Shown here one piece after another: positions 53,929 through 63,051 of a DNA stretch of 64,000 bases; position 1 is the stretch's first letter; every line of letters starts with the position of its first letter. Below the pieces are notes generated by a model that was given only the letters and a program-made list of their open reading frames with translations, was not told where the DNA came from and made no database searches. The stretch lies in NCBI RefSeq assembly GCF_028553805.1, contig NZ_CP067140.1, positions 3,596,001-3,660,000 on the forward strand, given 5' to 3'. The position numbers were made by a program, and so were the translations under genes. This DNA comes from Paracoccus saliphilus. Lineage in GTDB: Bacteria > Pseudomonadota > Alphaproteobacteria > Rhodobacterales > Rhodobacteraceae.

Positions 53929-55281
53929 TCAGTCGTCCTGACCTTCCGCTTCGAGGCCAAGCTGCTTCTTGTCTATGCCATATTTCTGCATCTTCTCGTA
54001 AAGTGATTTACGCGACAAGCCGAGAGATTCGTAAACCGGTTTCAGCTTGCCGCCATGGCTGAGAAGTGCGCCGATCAGGACATTGCGCTCGAACTCGGCC
54101 ACCTGATTTGCAAGGCGCATTGGTTCTTCGCCCAAATCTGTTACGGGCTGAAGAGCAACACCCAAGGCGTAGCGATCAGCGGCATTGCGCAACTCGCGCA
54201 CATTGCCCGGCCATTGGGCGGCATTCACCTGGTTGATCAATCGCGGCGAAATCACCGGCGGATCGCAACGATATCTCGAAGCGGCCTCCTGGACCAGCTT
54301 ACTGAACAGCAGCGGAATATCCTCGCGCCGGTCTGAAAGCGGAGGAATGGTCAGGGTAACGACATTCAACCTGTACAGCAGATCGGCCCGAAAACGGCCA
54401 GCAGCCACTTCTTCCTCGAGAGGAGAGCGGGAGGTTGCAATAAAACGCACATCCAGCGGGCGTTCATCATGCGATCCAAGGCGGGTGATGACCCGGTTTT
54501 CAACCACCCTGAGAAACTTCCCCTGTATATCGATCGGCATGGAACCGATCTCATCCAGCAGGATTGTTCCGCCCTGTGCGTGCTCGAACTTGCCATATCG
54601 CTCGCGCATGGCACCGGCAAAGGCACCTGGATCATGTCCAAACAGCTCGGATTCGATCAGACTGGCAGGCAATGCCGCGCAATCGATCGAAATGAATGGC
54701 CTCGTCGCGCGCGGAGAAAGATCGTGCAGGGCACGGGCCACGACTTCTTTCCCGACACCGGTTTCACCGATAATAAGAACATCGGCCTCTGTCGGCCCGA
54801 TAGTGCGCATACGGCGACGCAGGTCAATCATCGCATTCGACCTGCCTACCAGGCGCAGCTCAAGATCATCGACCTGCCCGGCTGCCGCGCGCAGCACCCG
54901 ATTTTCAAGTATGATGCGCCGGAAATCCATCGCGCGCGTCGCGATATCGGTGAGCTGTTGCGCCTGAAAGGGCTTTTCCAGAAAATCATGCGCGCCATCG
55001 TGCATGGCACGCACGGCCAATTGGACATCACCATGTCCCGTCACCAGGACAACCGGAATTTCGGCATCAATTTCGGCCACCCTGTTCATGAATGTCAGCC
55101 CGTCCATGCCCGGCATGCGGATATCGGTCACGACTATTCCGCGAAATCCGAAATTGATCAGGTCCAGTGCCGATTGGGCCTCCGCAAAGCTCTCGACCTC
55201 GAATCCGGCAAGATCCAGTGATTGCTCCATGGACAGGCGGATGTCCTCTTCGTCATCGATCAGCAATACCCGTCCACTCAT
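53929..55281 (-). CDS. dctD: sigma-54-dependent response regulator, DctD-like, with GAFAGA loop
   Basis: A 450-residue NtrC-family activator. The receiver has phospho-Asp53 (VTDIRMPG), DD at 10-11 and Lys103 (LEKPF). The AAA+ domain has Walker A GETGVGKE (172-179), the loop GHDPGAFAGAM (219-224) and Walker B TILLDEIGSM. The C-terminal Fis-type HTH is FERNVLIGALLSHGGKLKPVYESLGLSRKSLYEKMQKYGI, close to DctD. The L1 loop that contacts sigma-54 reads GAFAGA rather than GAFTGA. It overlaps dctB by ATGA. By position it controls the TAXI/lyase genes downstream; its own sites are not visible. Confidence 0.92.
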   Translation of the reverse strand: MSGRVLLIDDEEDIRLSMEQSLDLAGFEVESFAEAQSALDLINFGFRGIVVTDIRMPGMDGLTFMNRVAEIDAEIPVVLVTGHGDVQLAVRAMHDGAHDFLEKPFQAQQLTDIATRAMDFRRIILENRVLRAAAGQVDDLELRLVGRSNAMIDLRRRMRTIGPTEADVLIIGETGVGKEVVARALHDLSPRATRPFISIDCAALPASLIESELFGHDPGAFAGAMRERYGKFEHAQGGTILLDEIGSMPIDIQGKFLRVVENRVITRLGSHDERPLDVRFIATSRSPLEEEVAAGRFRADLLYRLNVVTLTIPPLSDRREDIPLLFSKLVQEAASRYRCDPPVISPRLINQVNAAQWPGNVRELRNAADRYALGVALQPVTDLGEEPMRLANQVAEFERNVLIGALLSHGGKLKPVYESLGLSRKSLYEKMQKYGIDKKQLGLEAEGQDD

Positions 55282-57164
55282 GTCGATGCCTCGCCTTCAC
55301 CATCCGATGCGGTTCGCAATTCGATCTCGAATGTTGCGCCACTGCCGGGTGCATCGCGCAATCTCAACTCGCCACCGAAATCGCGGATGATATTGTATGA
55401 TATCGACAGGCCTAGACCCAATCCCTGACCCACGCCCTTGGTCGAGAAAAATGGATCGAAAATCCTTTCACGCAAATCGGCAGGGATCCCGGGACCGTTG
55501 TCCGCGACGCAGAGCGTCATTGTATCACCATCACCCACAGATTCCGTGGAAACCCTGATTTGCGGGTCTTGAGCGTCGTCCAGAGCATCCAGAGCGTTGG
55601 CCATCAAGTTCACCAACACCTGCTGCAAGCGCACAGGTTCCGCGATGACCTTGAGCCCATTGGGGACATTATCAATCGAAATTTCTACGGGCCTGTCCTT
55701 GAGCCGCCATGAGATGACTTCGACACTATCGCGAACCAGTCCGGAAAGGTCGACCGGCTCGAGTTGCTGCCTCGGTTTGCGGGCGAAATTCCTCAGCGTG
55801 CGGCTGATCTCTGCCATGCGGTCGGCCAGACCCTGGATGCGGACGATATTCTTGCGCGCCTCGTCATAGCGTTGCCGCTGCATAAATGTTTCGGCATTGT
55901 CGGCAAAGTTACGCACTGCGCCAAGTGGTTGGTTGAACTCGTGGCTGAGCGCAGCCGACATCTGACCTATTGCTGCCAACTTTGCGGATTGGACGAGGCG
56001 CCGCTGCGTTCGCCGCAACTCTGTCTCGGTCGCTCGCCGTTCTTCGACTTCGCCTTTCAGCCGCCGATTGACGGCGCCCAGCTCGGCAGTACGCTCGGAA
56101 ACGCGTCGTTCAAGCAGCGCTTGCGTTGCACGATGATAGGCTGCCAGTTCAAGTCCGCGGTTTCGGCGCTGAATCAGGAAAGTAGCGGCAAGCGCTGCCA
56201 GAGAAACAGCCAGGATCACGATGAGTGCCATGTTCCAGGCCTGTTGTCGGGCCGAGGAAATGTCGACCAGTACCCGTACTGTCCATCCGGCATCCGGCAT
56301 GGCCTGCGCGATCATCATGAAGGTCCGGGTTTCATCCTTTTCAGCGACCTCAACCAGTTGATGCTCTTGATAACTGCCGGTCTGCTTCACTGGCAGGACA
56401 TCGATCTCTCTGCCGGCATAGCGTTGAACCTCGCGCGATCTATCCAGCATCTCGGAACTAAGCGGAGCCAGCGAGGAATATGTCCATTTCTCACGCGCCG
56501 AAAGGAAAATGACACCTTCTGGATCGGTGACGATGATTTCATATTCCGATGCCCTCCAGCTGCTTTCAAGCCGGTCCAGATCAACCTTTTGCACAACGAC
56601 TCCAGTGACTTTGTCATCGTCCTGCACCGGCGCAGCAAAATAGTAGCCGCGGCGATCAGAGGTCGTACCCAGCCCATAGAACCGGCCCAGCCTACCCGCG
56701 AGGGCGTCATCGAAATAGGGTCGATAAGAGAAATTCTGCCCAATGAAGGGAAACTCGGAATTGTGGTTGCTGGCGGCCACGGTCAGACCGTCTGGACGCA
56801 TGATGTAAAGGTCAGACGACCCCAGCAAAGTATTAACGGACTCAAGATAGTCGTTCGCCGCCCGCACGATTCCCTGATCGTCCGAGTGCGAGACCGCTTC
56901 TCGCAAAACCGGCTGCTGCGCCAGAAGTTGTGGTAAGCGCTCGTATCGAGCAAGTTCACCGTCCAGCGTTGCGACGGCCAGCTTCATTGTGCTGTCGCCA
57001 CGGGCTTTACTTTCCGACAGATAGTAGTTGGTGAGCGGTCCGACGCCGAAAACTAACAGGGCAATGCACAGGGCAAGCCCGATGCAAAGGGGTAGTGTCC
57101 GGAAAAGAGCGCCTTTGCGACTTTCCAGCACATCATCTGTAAGCGGTAGCGAAGTTCTGATCAT
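55278..57164 (-). CDS. dctB: sensor histidine kinase, DctB-like
   Basis: A 628-residue kinase. Transmembrane helices at about 21-42 and 312-331 flank a periplasmic PAS/dCache-type sensor with SRRGYYFAAPV-like RRGYYF (171-176), as in DctB, where the C4-dicarboxylate contacts lie. A cytoplasmic coiled coil leads to HisKA with His408 (SAALSHEFNQPLGAVRNFAD) and an HATPase domain (QVLVNLMANALDALDD, NGPGIP, GQGLGLGLSIS). It phosphorylates the DctD-like partner by ATGA overlap. Because DctB senses C4-dicarboxylates, a dicarboxylate-type signal fits the fumarate-producing lyase; this is inference. Confidence 0.92.
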   Translation of the reverse strand: MIRTSLPLTDDVLESRKGALFRTLPLCIGLALCIALLVFGVGPLTNYYLSESKARGDSTMKLAVATLDGELARYERLPQLLAQQPVLREAVSHSDDQGIVRAANDYLESVNTLLGSSDLYIMRPDGLTVAASNHNSEFPFIGQNFSYRPYFDDALAGRLGRFYGLGTTSDRRGYYFAAPVQDDDKVTGVVVQKVDLDRLESSWRASEYEIIVTDPEGVIFLSAREKWTYSSLAPLSSEMLDRSREVQRYAGREIDVLPVKQTGSYQEHQLVEVAEKDETRTFMMIAQAMPDAGWTVRVLVDISSARQQAWNMALIVILAVSLAALAATFLIQRRNRGLELAAYHRATQALLERRVSERTAELGAVNRRLKGEVEERRATETELRRTQRRLVQSAKLAAIGQMSAALSHEFNQPLGAVRNFADNAETFMQRQRYDEARKNIVRIQGLADRMAEISRTLRNFARKPRQQLEPVDLSGLVRDSVEVISWRLKDRPVEISIDNVPNGLKVIAEPVRLQQVLVNLMANALDALDDAQDPQIRVSTESVGDGDTMTLCVADNGPGIPADLRERIFDPFFSTKGVGQGLGLGLSISYNIIRDFGGELRLRDAPGSGATFEIELRTASDGEGEAST

Positions 57165-57549
57165 CTTGCCCTATCTGTAACACCTGTATCGTCCACATTA
57201 AGCAAAATGTAGATAGTTGTGCCGGGCAGAGCTATCGCATTTGGATCACGGTCTCTCCCCCCTTTGAGAAGGCTCTGTAAAAATGCATCATCCCATCCCG
57301 AACGTTTGAGCTTTATGGGGAGAGTTCCCTTGGACGGTGATGTCACATTGACTCGACCGTCCTGCAAGTTGACATGCCGGACGTGGATCAGGCGACATTC
57401 GCTGCGGATTTCCATGCCTCGAATGCTTCCAGTCGGTGGGAACGGATTGTGAGGGCGGCGCGACGGCGGGCTGGGACAGAGAAGGCATTTCGAGCTGCGG
57501 ACTGCATCGACACGAAGCGCTGCAATCCAGCTGGCGGTCGGAAGCCTTC
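57165..57549. other. intergenic region upstream of dctB up to the IS
   Basis: 385 bp with no supported gene; it carries the dctBD promoter (leftward). A minus-strand frame abutting the dctB start (57161-57574) runs into the IS end and has no recognised family. A plus-strand frame is equally unsupported. Confidence 0.5.
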
Positions 57550-57596
57550 TGTCGGCCGTCAGCGCCCGTGGCACAGATTTGAGGTTGTGATTTAAG

Positions 57597-57651
57597 GAGG
57601 ATTTGGGTCTCGTCGGAGTGACGAAGGAACGCAGACGAGACCCAAATCCTC
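57597..57651. repeat. 18-bp perfect inverted repeat inside IS left part
   Basis: GAGGATTTGGGTCTCGTC at 57597-57614 and its exact complement GACGAGACCCAAATCCTC at 57634-57651, 19-nt loop. It lies just inside the left end, upstream of orfA. Such a hairpin could limit transposase expression from outside promoters, or mark an internal rearrangement. Confidence 0.7.
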
Positions 57652-57739
57652 AAAATCGAAATCACCGTCCAAAGCCCCCGCCGATCAGATGGTGAAAGAT
57701 ATCCGCCGCAAGACGCGGCGCCATTTCTCCGCGGAGGAC

Positions 57740-57782
57740 ATTGAGCGGGTGAACGCCACTGGTTCGAGAGAACCCGCGAAAC
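57740..57782. repeat. palindromic ~40-bp insertion 1 in orfA
   Basis: GCGGGTGAACGCCACTGG continuing TTCGAGAGAACCCGC has a CGGGT/ACCCG stem and shares GCCACTGGTTCGAG with insertion 2. It interrupts SAED|KIRIVLEGL of orfA. Confidence 0.55.
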
Positions 57783-57890
57783 CGGATCGTGCTTGAAGGC
57801 CTGCGTGGCGATGGCAGTATCGCCGAGCTGTGCCGCCGCGAAGGGATCGCCCAAAGCCTGTATTACACATGGTCCAAGGAGTTCATGGAG

Positions 57891-57929
57891 TGAGGCGTGA
57901 GCCGCCACCGGTTCGAGGCCACGCCGAAC
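57891..57929. repeat. palindromic ~40-bp insertion 2 in orfA
   Basis: 39 bp starting TGAGGCGTGAGCC and containing GCCACCGGTTCGAGG, with a GGCGTG/CACGCC stem. It resembles insertion 1 and puts a stop codon directly after FME. Confidence 0.55.
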
Positions 57930-58090
57930 GGCAAGCGCCGCCTGGCCGGTGACACGGCCCGTGCCGCGACCACCGACGAGGTGAAGGGCCTGCGCCGTGA
58001 GGCGCATGACCTGAAGGAATGCGTCGCCGATCTCACTCTGGAAAATCGGCTGCTTAAAAAAAGCATGATCACGGATGGGGGCGACGAGGA

Positions 58091-59093
58091 ATGAGGTATC
58101 CCGCATCCGAGAAGCTCGAGATTATCCGGATCGTCGAGCAATCCCACCTGCCGGTAAAGCGCACGCTGGAGCAGTTGGGCATCGCACGCCGAACCTTTTA
58201 CCGCTGGTATGATCTATATCTGGCAGGCGGCCCTGAAGCGCTGGAGGACCGTCAATCCGCGCCGGGCCGAGTCTGGAACCGAATCCCCGCCACGATCCAT
58301 GACCAGATCATCGAGATGGCGCTGGAGCAATCCGAGCTCTCCCCCGCGAGAACTGGCCGTGCGGTTTACGGGCGAAAAGCGCTACTTCGTGTCGGAAGCC
58401 AGTGTTTACCGGCTCCTCAAGGCACATGATCTCATCACCAGCCCGGCCTTCGTGGTGATCAAGGCAGCCGATGAGTTCAAACGCAAGACCAGCCGCCCCA
58501 ACGAGATGTGGCAAACCGATTTCACCTATTTCAAGATCATCGGTTGGGGCTGGGTGTATCTGTCGACCGTGCTCGACGATTACTCGCGCTACATCATCGC
58601 CTGGAAACTGTGCACCACCATGCGTGCCGAGGATGTGACCGATACGCTGGAGCTGGCCCTGGAAGCCTCGGGCTGCGACAGCGCTGCCGTGCTGCACAAG
58701 CCAAAGCTGCTCAGCGACAATGGCCCGAGCTATATCGCGGACGAACTGGCGGAGTTCATCGAGGCGCAAGGCATGAGCCATGTGCGCGGGGGCCCATTGC
58801 ATCCCCAGACCCAGGGCAAGATCGAGCGCTGGCACCAGACCCTCAAAAACCGCATCCTGTTGGAAAACTATTTCCTCCCGGGCGATCTCGAAGCCCAGAT
58901 CGAGGCCTTCGTCGAACATTACAATCACCGGCGATACCATGAAAGCCTGAACAACGTAACGCCCGCTGATGCCTACTTCGGCAGGGCCGAGACCATCTTC
59001 AAACAACGCGAAAGACCATCGAACAGCGGCGCTTGCAACACCGCAAGCTCGCCGCATAAGATCAAACCAATGACGAGGCCAACTCTCCGCTAA
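58091..59093 (+). pseudogene. IS3 orfB integrase/transposase, frameshifted
   Basis: The frame begins MRYPASEKLEIIRIVEQSHLPVKRTL (HTH) and shifts at the C5 run 58341-58345; removing one C gives ELSPRELAVRFT. The DDE(rve) domain follows: EMWQTDFTYFKIIGWGWVYLSTVLDD (first Asp), LLSDNGPSYIADEL (second Asp) and QTQGKIERWHQTLKNRILLENY (Glu). At the C-terminus a deletion near 59007-59013 shifts the frame again: KRKTIEQRRLQHRKLAA is readable in another frame. The expected length is about 340 residues. Confidence 0.82.
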
Positions 59094-59337
59094 TTTACGC
59101 CCCGAGATGTGCCAATTGTTCTGACGACGGACAGAAAACGGCAAAAAGGGAGAAGGCGTATAGCTGCTGCATGTCGGTGTTCTCCGTATTCAGGCCAATT
59201 TTGGATCCCCGTTTTGCATCGCAATGTGACGCCGAGAGCCCGTGAGGTCGGATGATAATCGCTACTGCACTCGACCGCAAAGACTGGTGCGCCCATTCCT
59301 TCCGCATGGCGAGCGGGATGGACGCTAACAGATATGT

Positions 59338-60837
59338 TCAGGGTTGCGGGGTCGGGCCGCTCATGACTTGGCCGTTGACGGAGACCGACCCGCCGGGTGC
59401 GGCTTCGATTTCCCAGACAAGATTGCCGTCCTCGCCGGGCTGCGCCAGGGCCCTGGCCATGCGCAGCATCATCAGGGGCTGACCGGCATCTTCCGGCGGG
59501 GCGGAGGTCAGTGCCTCCTCGACCTTGTCCAGCCCGGTCGCCGAGATGCGCGCGGAGCCGCTTGGCATCTGCGCTGGCCCAAACCTGCCATCTCCCTCGA
59601 AGTTGATCGCGTAATCCGCACCTTTCAGATGGCCGGGGGCGACCTGCGCCTGAATATTGCCCTGCGGGAGAGCGGCATTCATCACCTGATCCGGATTCAG
59701 CGCCTCAAACGGATCCTCCGCCGTCAGGTCGAAGCCATCGATGGCGAGCGAAGCCAGCGCCGCGAGGTCATAGCCGGAAAAGGTGAAATCTAGCGCGGCC
59801 TCTTGCGGGAGCAATGGCCCCGCCCATGCCGGCAGCAGGTTCTCGGGAATGCTGAGACCAGCGACCCTGATCTTTTCCTGCAGATGGCCATCGGCAATCG
59901 CGCCAGAGGTTCCAAGCATGAATTCCATCTCGGCCAGTCCGAAAACCCCAATGGGCGAGGTGATCTTCAGGTCGCGCAGCGTGGCATCCATGGACAGGTT
60001 GTCCCACAGGGGCATGGCTGCACCAAGCTCGCCGCGCAGCTCTTCCTGCGAGCTGGTGATCAGTTCCTGCGAGGGATGGGCGACAAACCACGCGAGCAGC
60101 GAAAGAATTCCCTCGCTTCGGGCGCCTTCGATATCGAAGGTGCCATCATAACCGGGAGCCGTCATGCCGAAATTCATCGGCGCCCCATTCGTATCCACGA
60201 TGTATTCCATGGATTGTTCGATTTCCTCCGCGCGGAAACTCATGGCCTGATCCACCCCTCCGGATTGCCCGGCCACCCCAGTCATCTCGAATTCCATGCG
60301 CCCGGTGCGCTGATGGTCACGCGAAAAGACTCGGGTTTCCGGTTTTTCATCCAGGGGCAAGGCCTCATCGCTGTCCTGCTCGAAAGGCACATAATTCACA
60401 TTGTCGACGACATAGTCGGTCATCACGCCTTTCTGCTCGACAAATCCTTTCAAGTCCTCGTCCCATATGCCGCTCGACTGGCTTTTCGCGAAACCTGTCT
60501 GTTCGAACAGGCCCGGCACGGTGAATGACCATGACAGTTCCTGATCTTCGGTGACGCCCCAGGTGCCATCGCCATTATCCGTCAACTGATAGGTCAGGCT
60601 GGGGATCTCGAACTGGACCTGTTTATCGGCGAGGCCGGACAAGATCGGCGCGGCGTCGATCGTCAAATTGTAACTTTCGCCGTCGGGAGTCACCAAGACA
60701 ACCCCTTCGGTGTTACCGAAATAGGATTGAAAAACCTCCGCCAGATGCTCGGCACCTTCATCCGTGGCCGGAACGGCCCAGGCCATCGAGACAGGAAAAA
60801 ACGCCATGACGGCTGTCAGACCGGTTCGTAGATACAT
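59338..60837 (-). CDS. DUF2125 exported protein
   Basis: A 499-residue protein with signal peptide MYLRTGLTAVMAFFPVSMAWA and no membrane helix after it. Long beta-rich segments (FTVPGLFEQTGF, LDFTFSGYDLAALASLAIDGF, APGGSVSVNGQVMSG) match DUF2125, a family of large alphaproteobacterial periplasmic proteins of unknown function. The ATG at 60837 is chosen because AAGAGGG is well placed; a TTG start six codons upstream overlaps the ribosome-binding site itself. It stands alone on the minus strand. Confidence 0.8.
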   Translation of the reverse strand: MYLRTGLTAVMAFFPVSMAWAVPATDEGAEHLAEVFQSYFGNTEGVVLVTPDGESYNLTIDAAPILSGLADKQVQFEIPSLTYQLTDNGDGTWGVTEDQELSWSFTVPGLFEQTGFAKSQSSGIWDEDLKGFVEQKGVMTDYVVDNVNYVPFEQDSDEALPLDEKPETRVFSRDHQRTGRMEFEMTGVAGQSGGVDQAMSFRAEEIEQSMEYIVDTNGAPMNFGMTAPGYDGTFDIEGARSEGILSLLAWFVAHPSQELITSSQEELRGELGAAMPLWDNLSMDATLRDLKITSPIGVFGLAEMEFMLGTSGAIADGHLQEKIRVAGLSIPENLLPAWAGPLLPQEAALDFTFSGYDLAALASLAIDGFDLTAEDPFEALNPDQVMNAALPQGNIQAQVAPGHLKGADYAINFEGDGRFGPAQMPSGSARISATGLDKVEEALTSAPPEDAGQPLMMLRMARALAQPGEDGNLVWEIEAAPGGSVSVNGQVMSGPTPQP

Positions 60838-61042
60838 GTGATATACCCTCTTCAAAAGTGGAGACGTCCGGGAATGGATTTTTGACCAAAAGGTTAGTCA
60901 TGTGAACGGGTAGTTGATACCTGTTTCGGGATCAAGCTCGAAGCTCTGTAGAAAAAACAGCAAACTCGGCACTTGACTAACCAGTCTTGTTCTCGCCGAG
61001 ATGGAGATATATGCAGTATATTCCATTGAAGAGAAAAGATTA

Positions 61043-61918
61043 ATGCTTCGATTAATATTGTCATTCGTTGCTCTTGTTGCTTTGGGCACGGCTCTTTTCG
61101 CGACAGGCTATCTGCTAGGTGAAAAACGGGTCGAGCCGCCCTGGCGGCCACCGTCGCTTGAAGCCGCGTTGCATAAATACGATGACAAAGAATATCTGGT
61201 CGCCAAACCTGCGCTGGATTACTGGGCCGATCTCGGCAACATCCGTGCCCTAACAAAGCTGGGCCATATGTATAGCAATGGCTACGGAGTGGACAAGGAT
61301 GGGGCGAAAGCGATCGAATATTATCGAGTGGCGGTCGCAAAAGGCGGGTATGTTGCCGCTGCAAATCTCGGTTTCAAATATTTTCGTAAGGACTACCCTG
61401 GTCCGGAAGCGCAACTGCCGGAAGTGCCGCCCGAAGAAATATTCCGGCTTCTAACCCGGGCGAGGAACCATCAGGTCAGCCTCTATGTCCAGAACCGCCT
61501 CGGCATGATGTATTATGAAGGCGTGGGGGTTCCGCGTGATTTCAAAAAGGCCCGCGCGCTTTTTGAAGAGCAGGTCAACATCGACCCCGGTTTCGGACCA
61601 GCGCGGTATATGCTGGCACTCATGGTGCGCAATGGTATCGGTGGCCCCGCCGATCCGATAAAGGCTGTCCGGCTGCTGGACGATAAAGCTCTGATGTCCG
61701 ATTATGATGAGCTTCTGGACAAATACGATACGGAGCTTCTTCTGGCGCTGAAAGATTACATCTTGGAACATGGCGCCTTCAGTATGGAATATGATTACCT
61801 TGCGGACATGGCCGAGGCGCTACAAAAGGGAGAGGATTACCCGACAATGCCGAGGCTCGGTCGCGACATGATGGCTAATCTCGATCTGCTGCCAGACACG
61901 AAAATACAGCGCAAATGA
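61043..61918 (+). CDS. Sel1-repeat membrane-anchored protein
   Basis: A 291-residue protein with an N-terminal helix (MLRLILSFVALVALGTALFA), then Sel1-type alpha-alpha repeats: ALTKLGHMYSNGYGVDKDGAKAIEYYRVAVAKGG (about 78-112) and NRLGMMYYEGVGVPRDFKKARALFEEQ (about 150-180). A third is weaker (YMLALMVRNGIGGPADPIKAVRL). Sel1 repeats mediate protein binding in the periplasm or at membranes. The ATG at 61043 follows GAGAAAAG. It is the first of three co-directional small genes. Confidence 0.85.
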   Translation: MLRLILSFVALVALGTALFATGYLLGEKRVEPPWRPPSLEAALHKYDDKEYLVAKPALDYWADLGNIRALTKLGHMYSNGYGVDKDGAKAIEYYRVAVAKGGYVAAANLGFKYFRKDYPGPEAQLPEVPPEEIFRLLTRARNHQVSLYVQNRLGMMYYEGVGVPRDFKKARALFEEQVNIDPGFGPARYMLALMVRNGIGGPADPIKAVRLLDDKALMSDYDELLDKYDTELLLALKDYILEHGAFSMEYDYLADMAEALQKGEDYPTMPRLGRDMMANLDLLPDTKIQRK

Positions 61919-62052
61919 GTACCGTACTTCCCTGTTCAGACAACGCCACCTTCCGGCGACGATCAAGAGACGGCAGCCGACCTTACCGGAAGCGGTAACG
62001 CATATGATCTCCAGGCCACTCTGAGGCATCATAACAGTTCCACGAGGCATTC

Positions 62053-62472
62053 ATGATAAAGACACAGGTCATTCTGATAGGGGCAATCGGCGCCGTTCTC
62101 ATTGCGGGTGGAGGATATTGGGCGAAGGATCGATACAACGAACATCAACACACTGGCATGGAGGAAGCATTGGTTGCAGAAGCCACCCAGGCAGCTGACG
62201 ACGCGGTCGACCAGCGCTACGCGGAATGCCGCGGGGATCTGTTCCGCTGGTATGATTCACCCGCCTTTCAATTCCAGATCGTCCAGGACGGTCACAAGGA
62301 TTATATCATCATGTGCAAAGAGCTCGTGGAAGCTCAGGATCTTGGAACCGATGCCGAAATCAAGGATTGCGAACATTTGCTGAGCACCTGGAATCCATCG
62401 GCCAACCGCGGAACGAAGACATCTGTGACAGAGGAACGATTGCGATATTGTGAGAATCTAATGGGTGATTGA
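62053..62472 (+). CDS. small membrane-anchored periplasmic protein with four cysteines
   Basis: 139 residues. The N-terminal helix MIKTQVILIGAIGAVLIAGGGYW is followed by a soluble domain with four Cys (YAECRGDLF, IIMCKEL, IKDCEHLL, RYCENLMGD) that could form two disulfides. There is no recognised family. It lies 134 bp after the Sel1 gene and 69 bp before the next one, all on the plus strand. Confidence 0.6.
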   Translation: MIKTQVILIGAIGAVLIAGGGYWAKDRYNEHQHTGMEEALVAEATQAADDAVDQRYAECRGDLFRWYDSPAFQFQIVQDGHKDYIIMCKELVEAQDLGTDAEIKDCEHLLSTWNPSANRGTKTSVTEERLRYCENLMGD

Positions 62473-62541
62473 AACGGTTATGCATACCTCTATGGCGCCA
62501 GTGACCCGCGAACAGAACATTCCACCAATAAGGGCTCTTTC

Positions 62542-62916
62542 ATGAAGATCATTTTACTTCTTTGCATTGCCGCGCTTCTTTTGACGGCCGGACTCTATTT
62601 GCATTTCGCGGGATCGATGGTTCCCGCCACGGATCAACAGCGATGCGAAAGCATAGTCGCGGATATCTACGGCGACAGTGATGAGGCAGCCGCTTCGTTT
62701 GCCGACCAATGCGACCAGCCGGGAATGGTGGCGATGATGGACGCAAGGGCGAATAATCTTGGTGCCGAAGAAGCGGCCGACGCAATCTCATCCGCCAATG
62801 GCGGCCTGATCGGTACCTTCCTGCCCTATGCGTTGATCGGTGCCGGAATTGGTGCCTTGGGCGGTGCATTCGTCGGATATCGCCAGCGCTCCAACAGGCA
62901 AAGCAAACAGGCCTGA
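62542..62916 (+). CDS. small two-helix membrane protein with paired cysteines
   Basis: 124 residues: an N-terminal helix or signal (MKIILLLCIAALLLTAGLYL), a soluble stretch with QRCESIVADIYGD and ADQCDQPGM, then a glycine-rich C-terminal helix (GTFLPYALIGAGIGALGGAFVGY). No family is recognised. It belongs with the two preceding genes by spacing. Confidence 0.6.
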   Translation: MKIILLLCIAALLLTAGLYLHFAGSMVPATDQQRCESIVADIYGDSDEAAASFADQCDQPGMVAMMDARANNLGAEEAADAISSANGGLIGTFLPYALIGAGIGALGGAFVGYRQRSNRQSKQA

Positions 62917-63051
62917 TGAAGAAGCACTGCAGCTCTCTTGTCTTCCTCTGGCGGAATGGATGCTCCTTCCTTTTGTGATGGCCTTAACACTCACCACAAT
63001 GGCACATTGCGATGCCGTCGGGAGGGGCATCCCCCCTTCAACAAAGCCGAG

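Larger units (their letters stand above)
57620..58094 (+). pseudogene. IS3 orfA (HTH protein), interrupted by two palindromic insertions
   Basis: The N-terminal part reads QMVKDIRRKTRRHFSAED, and a second part reads RIVLEGLRGDGSIAELCRREGIAQSLYYTWSKEFME, then after a gap GKRRLAGDTARAATTDEVK...LENRLLKKSM. The HTH and C-terminal helices are those of the IS3 orfA family. The reading is broken at 57740-57782 (extra about 40 bp, frame changed) and at 57891-57929 (39 bp beginning with TGA). Removing both restores the family pattern EDKIRIVLEGL and FMEAGKRRLAGD (from memory of the family). Confidence 0.75.
57550..59133 (+). mobile_element. IS3-family insertion sequence, decayed copy
   Basis: A 1584-bp element. 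The 26-bp ends match at about 18 positions: the left end begins TGTCGGCCGTCAG and the right end, in reverse complement, begins TGTCCGTCGTCAG, both then containing TGGCACA. Ends of the type TG...CA and an orfA/orfB pair fit IS3. Both genes are damaged. No 3-bp target duplication is visible, so it may have recombined. Confidence 0.75.

Noticed and set aside
57161..57574. Minus-strand reading frame overlapping the dctB start by ATGA
   Set aside because: It runs into the IS3 left end, has no recognisable domain and contains compositionally odd sequence; the overlap is probably chance.
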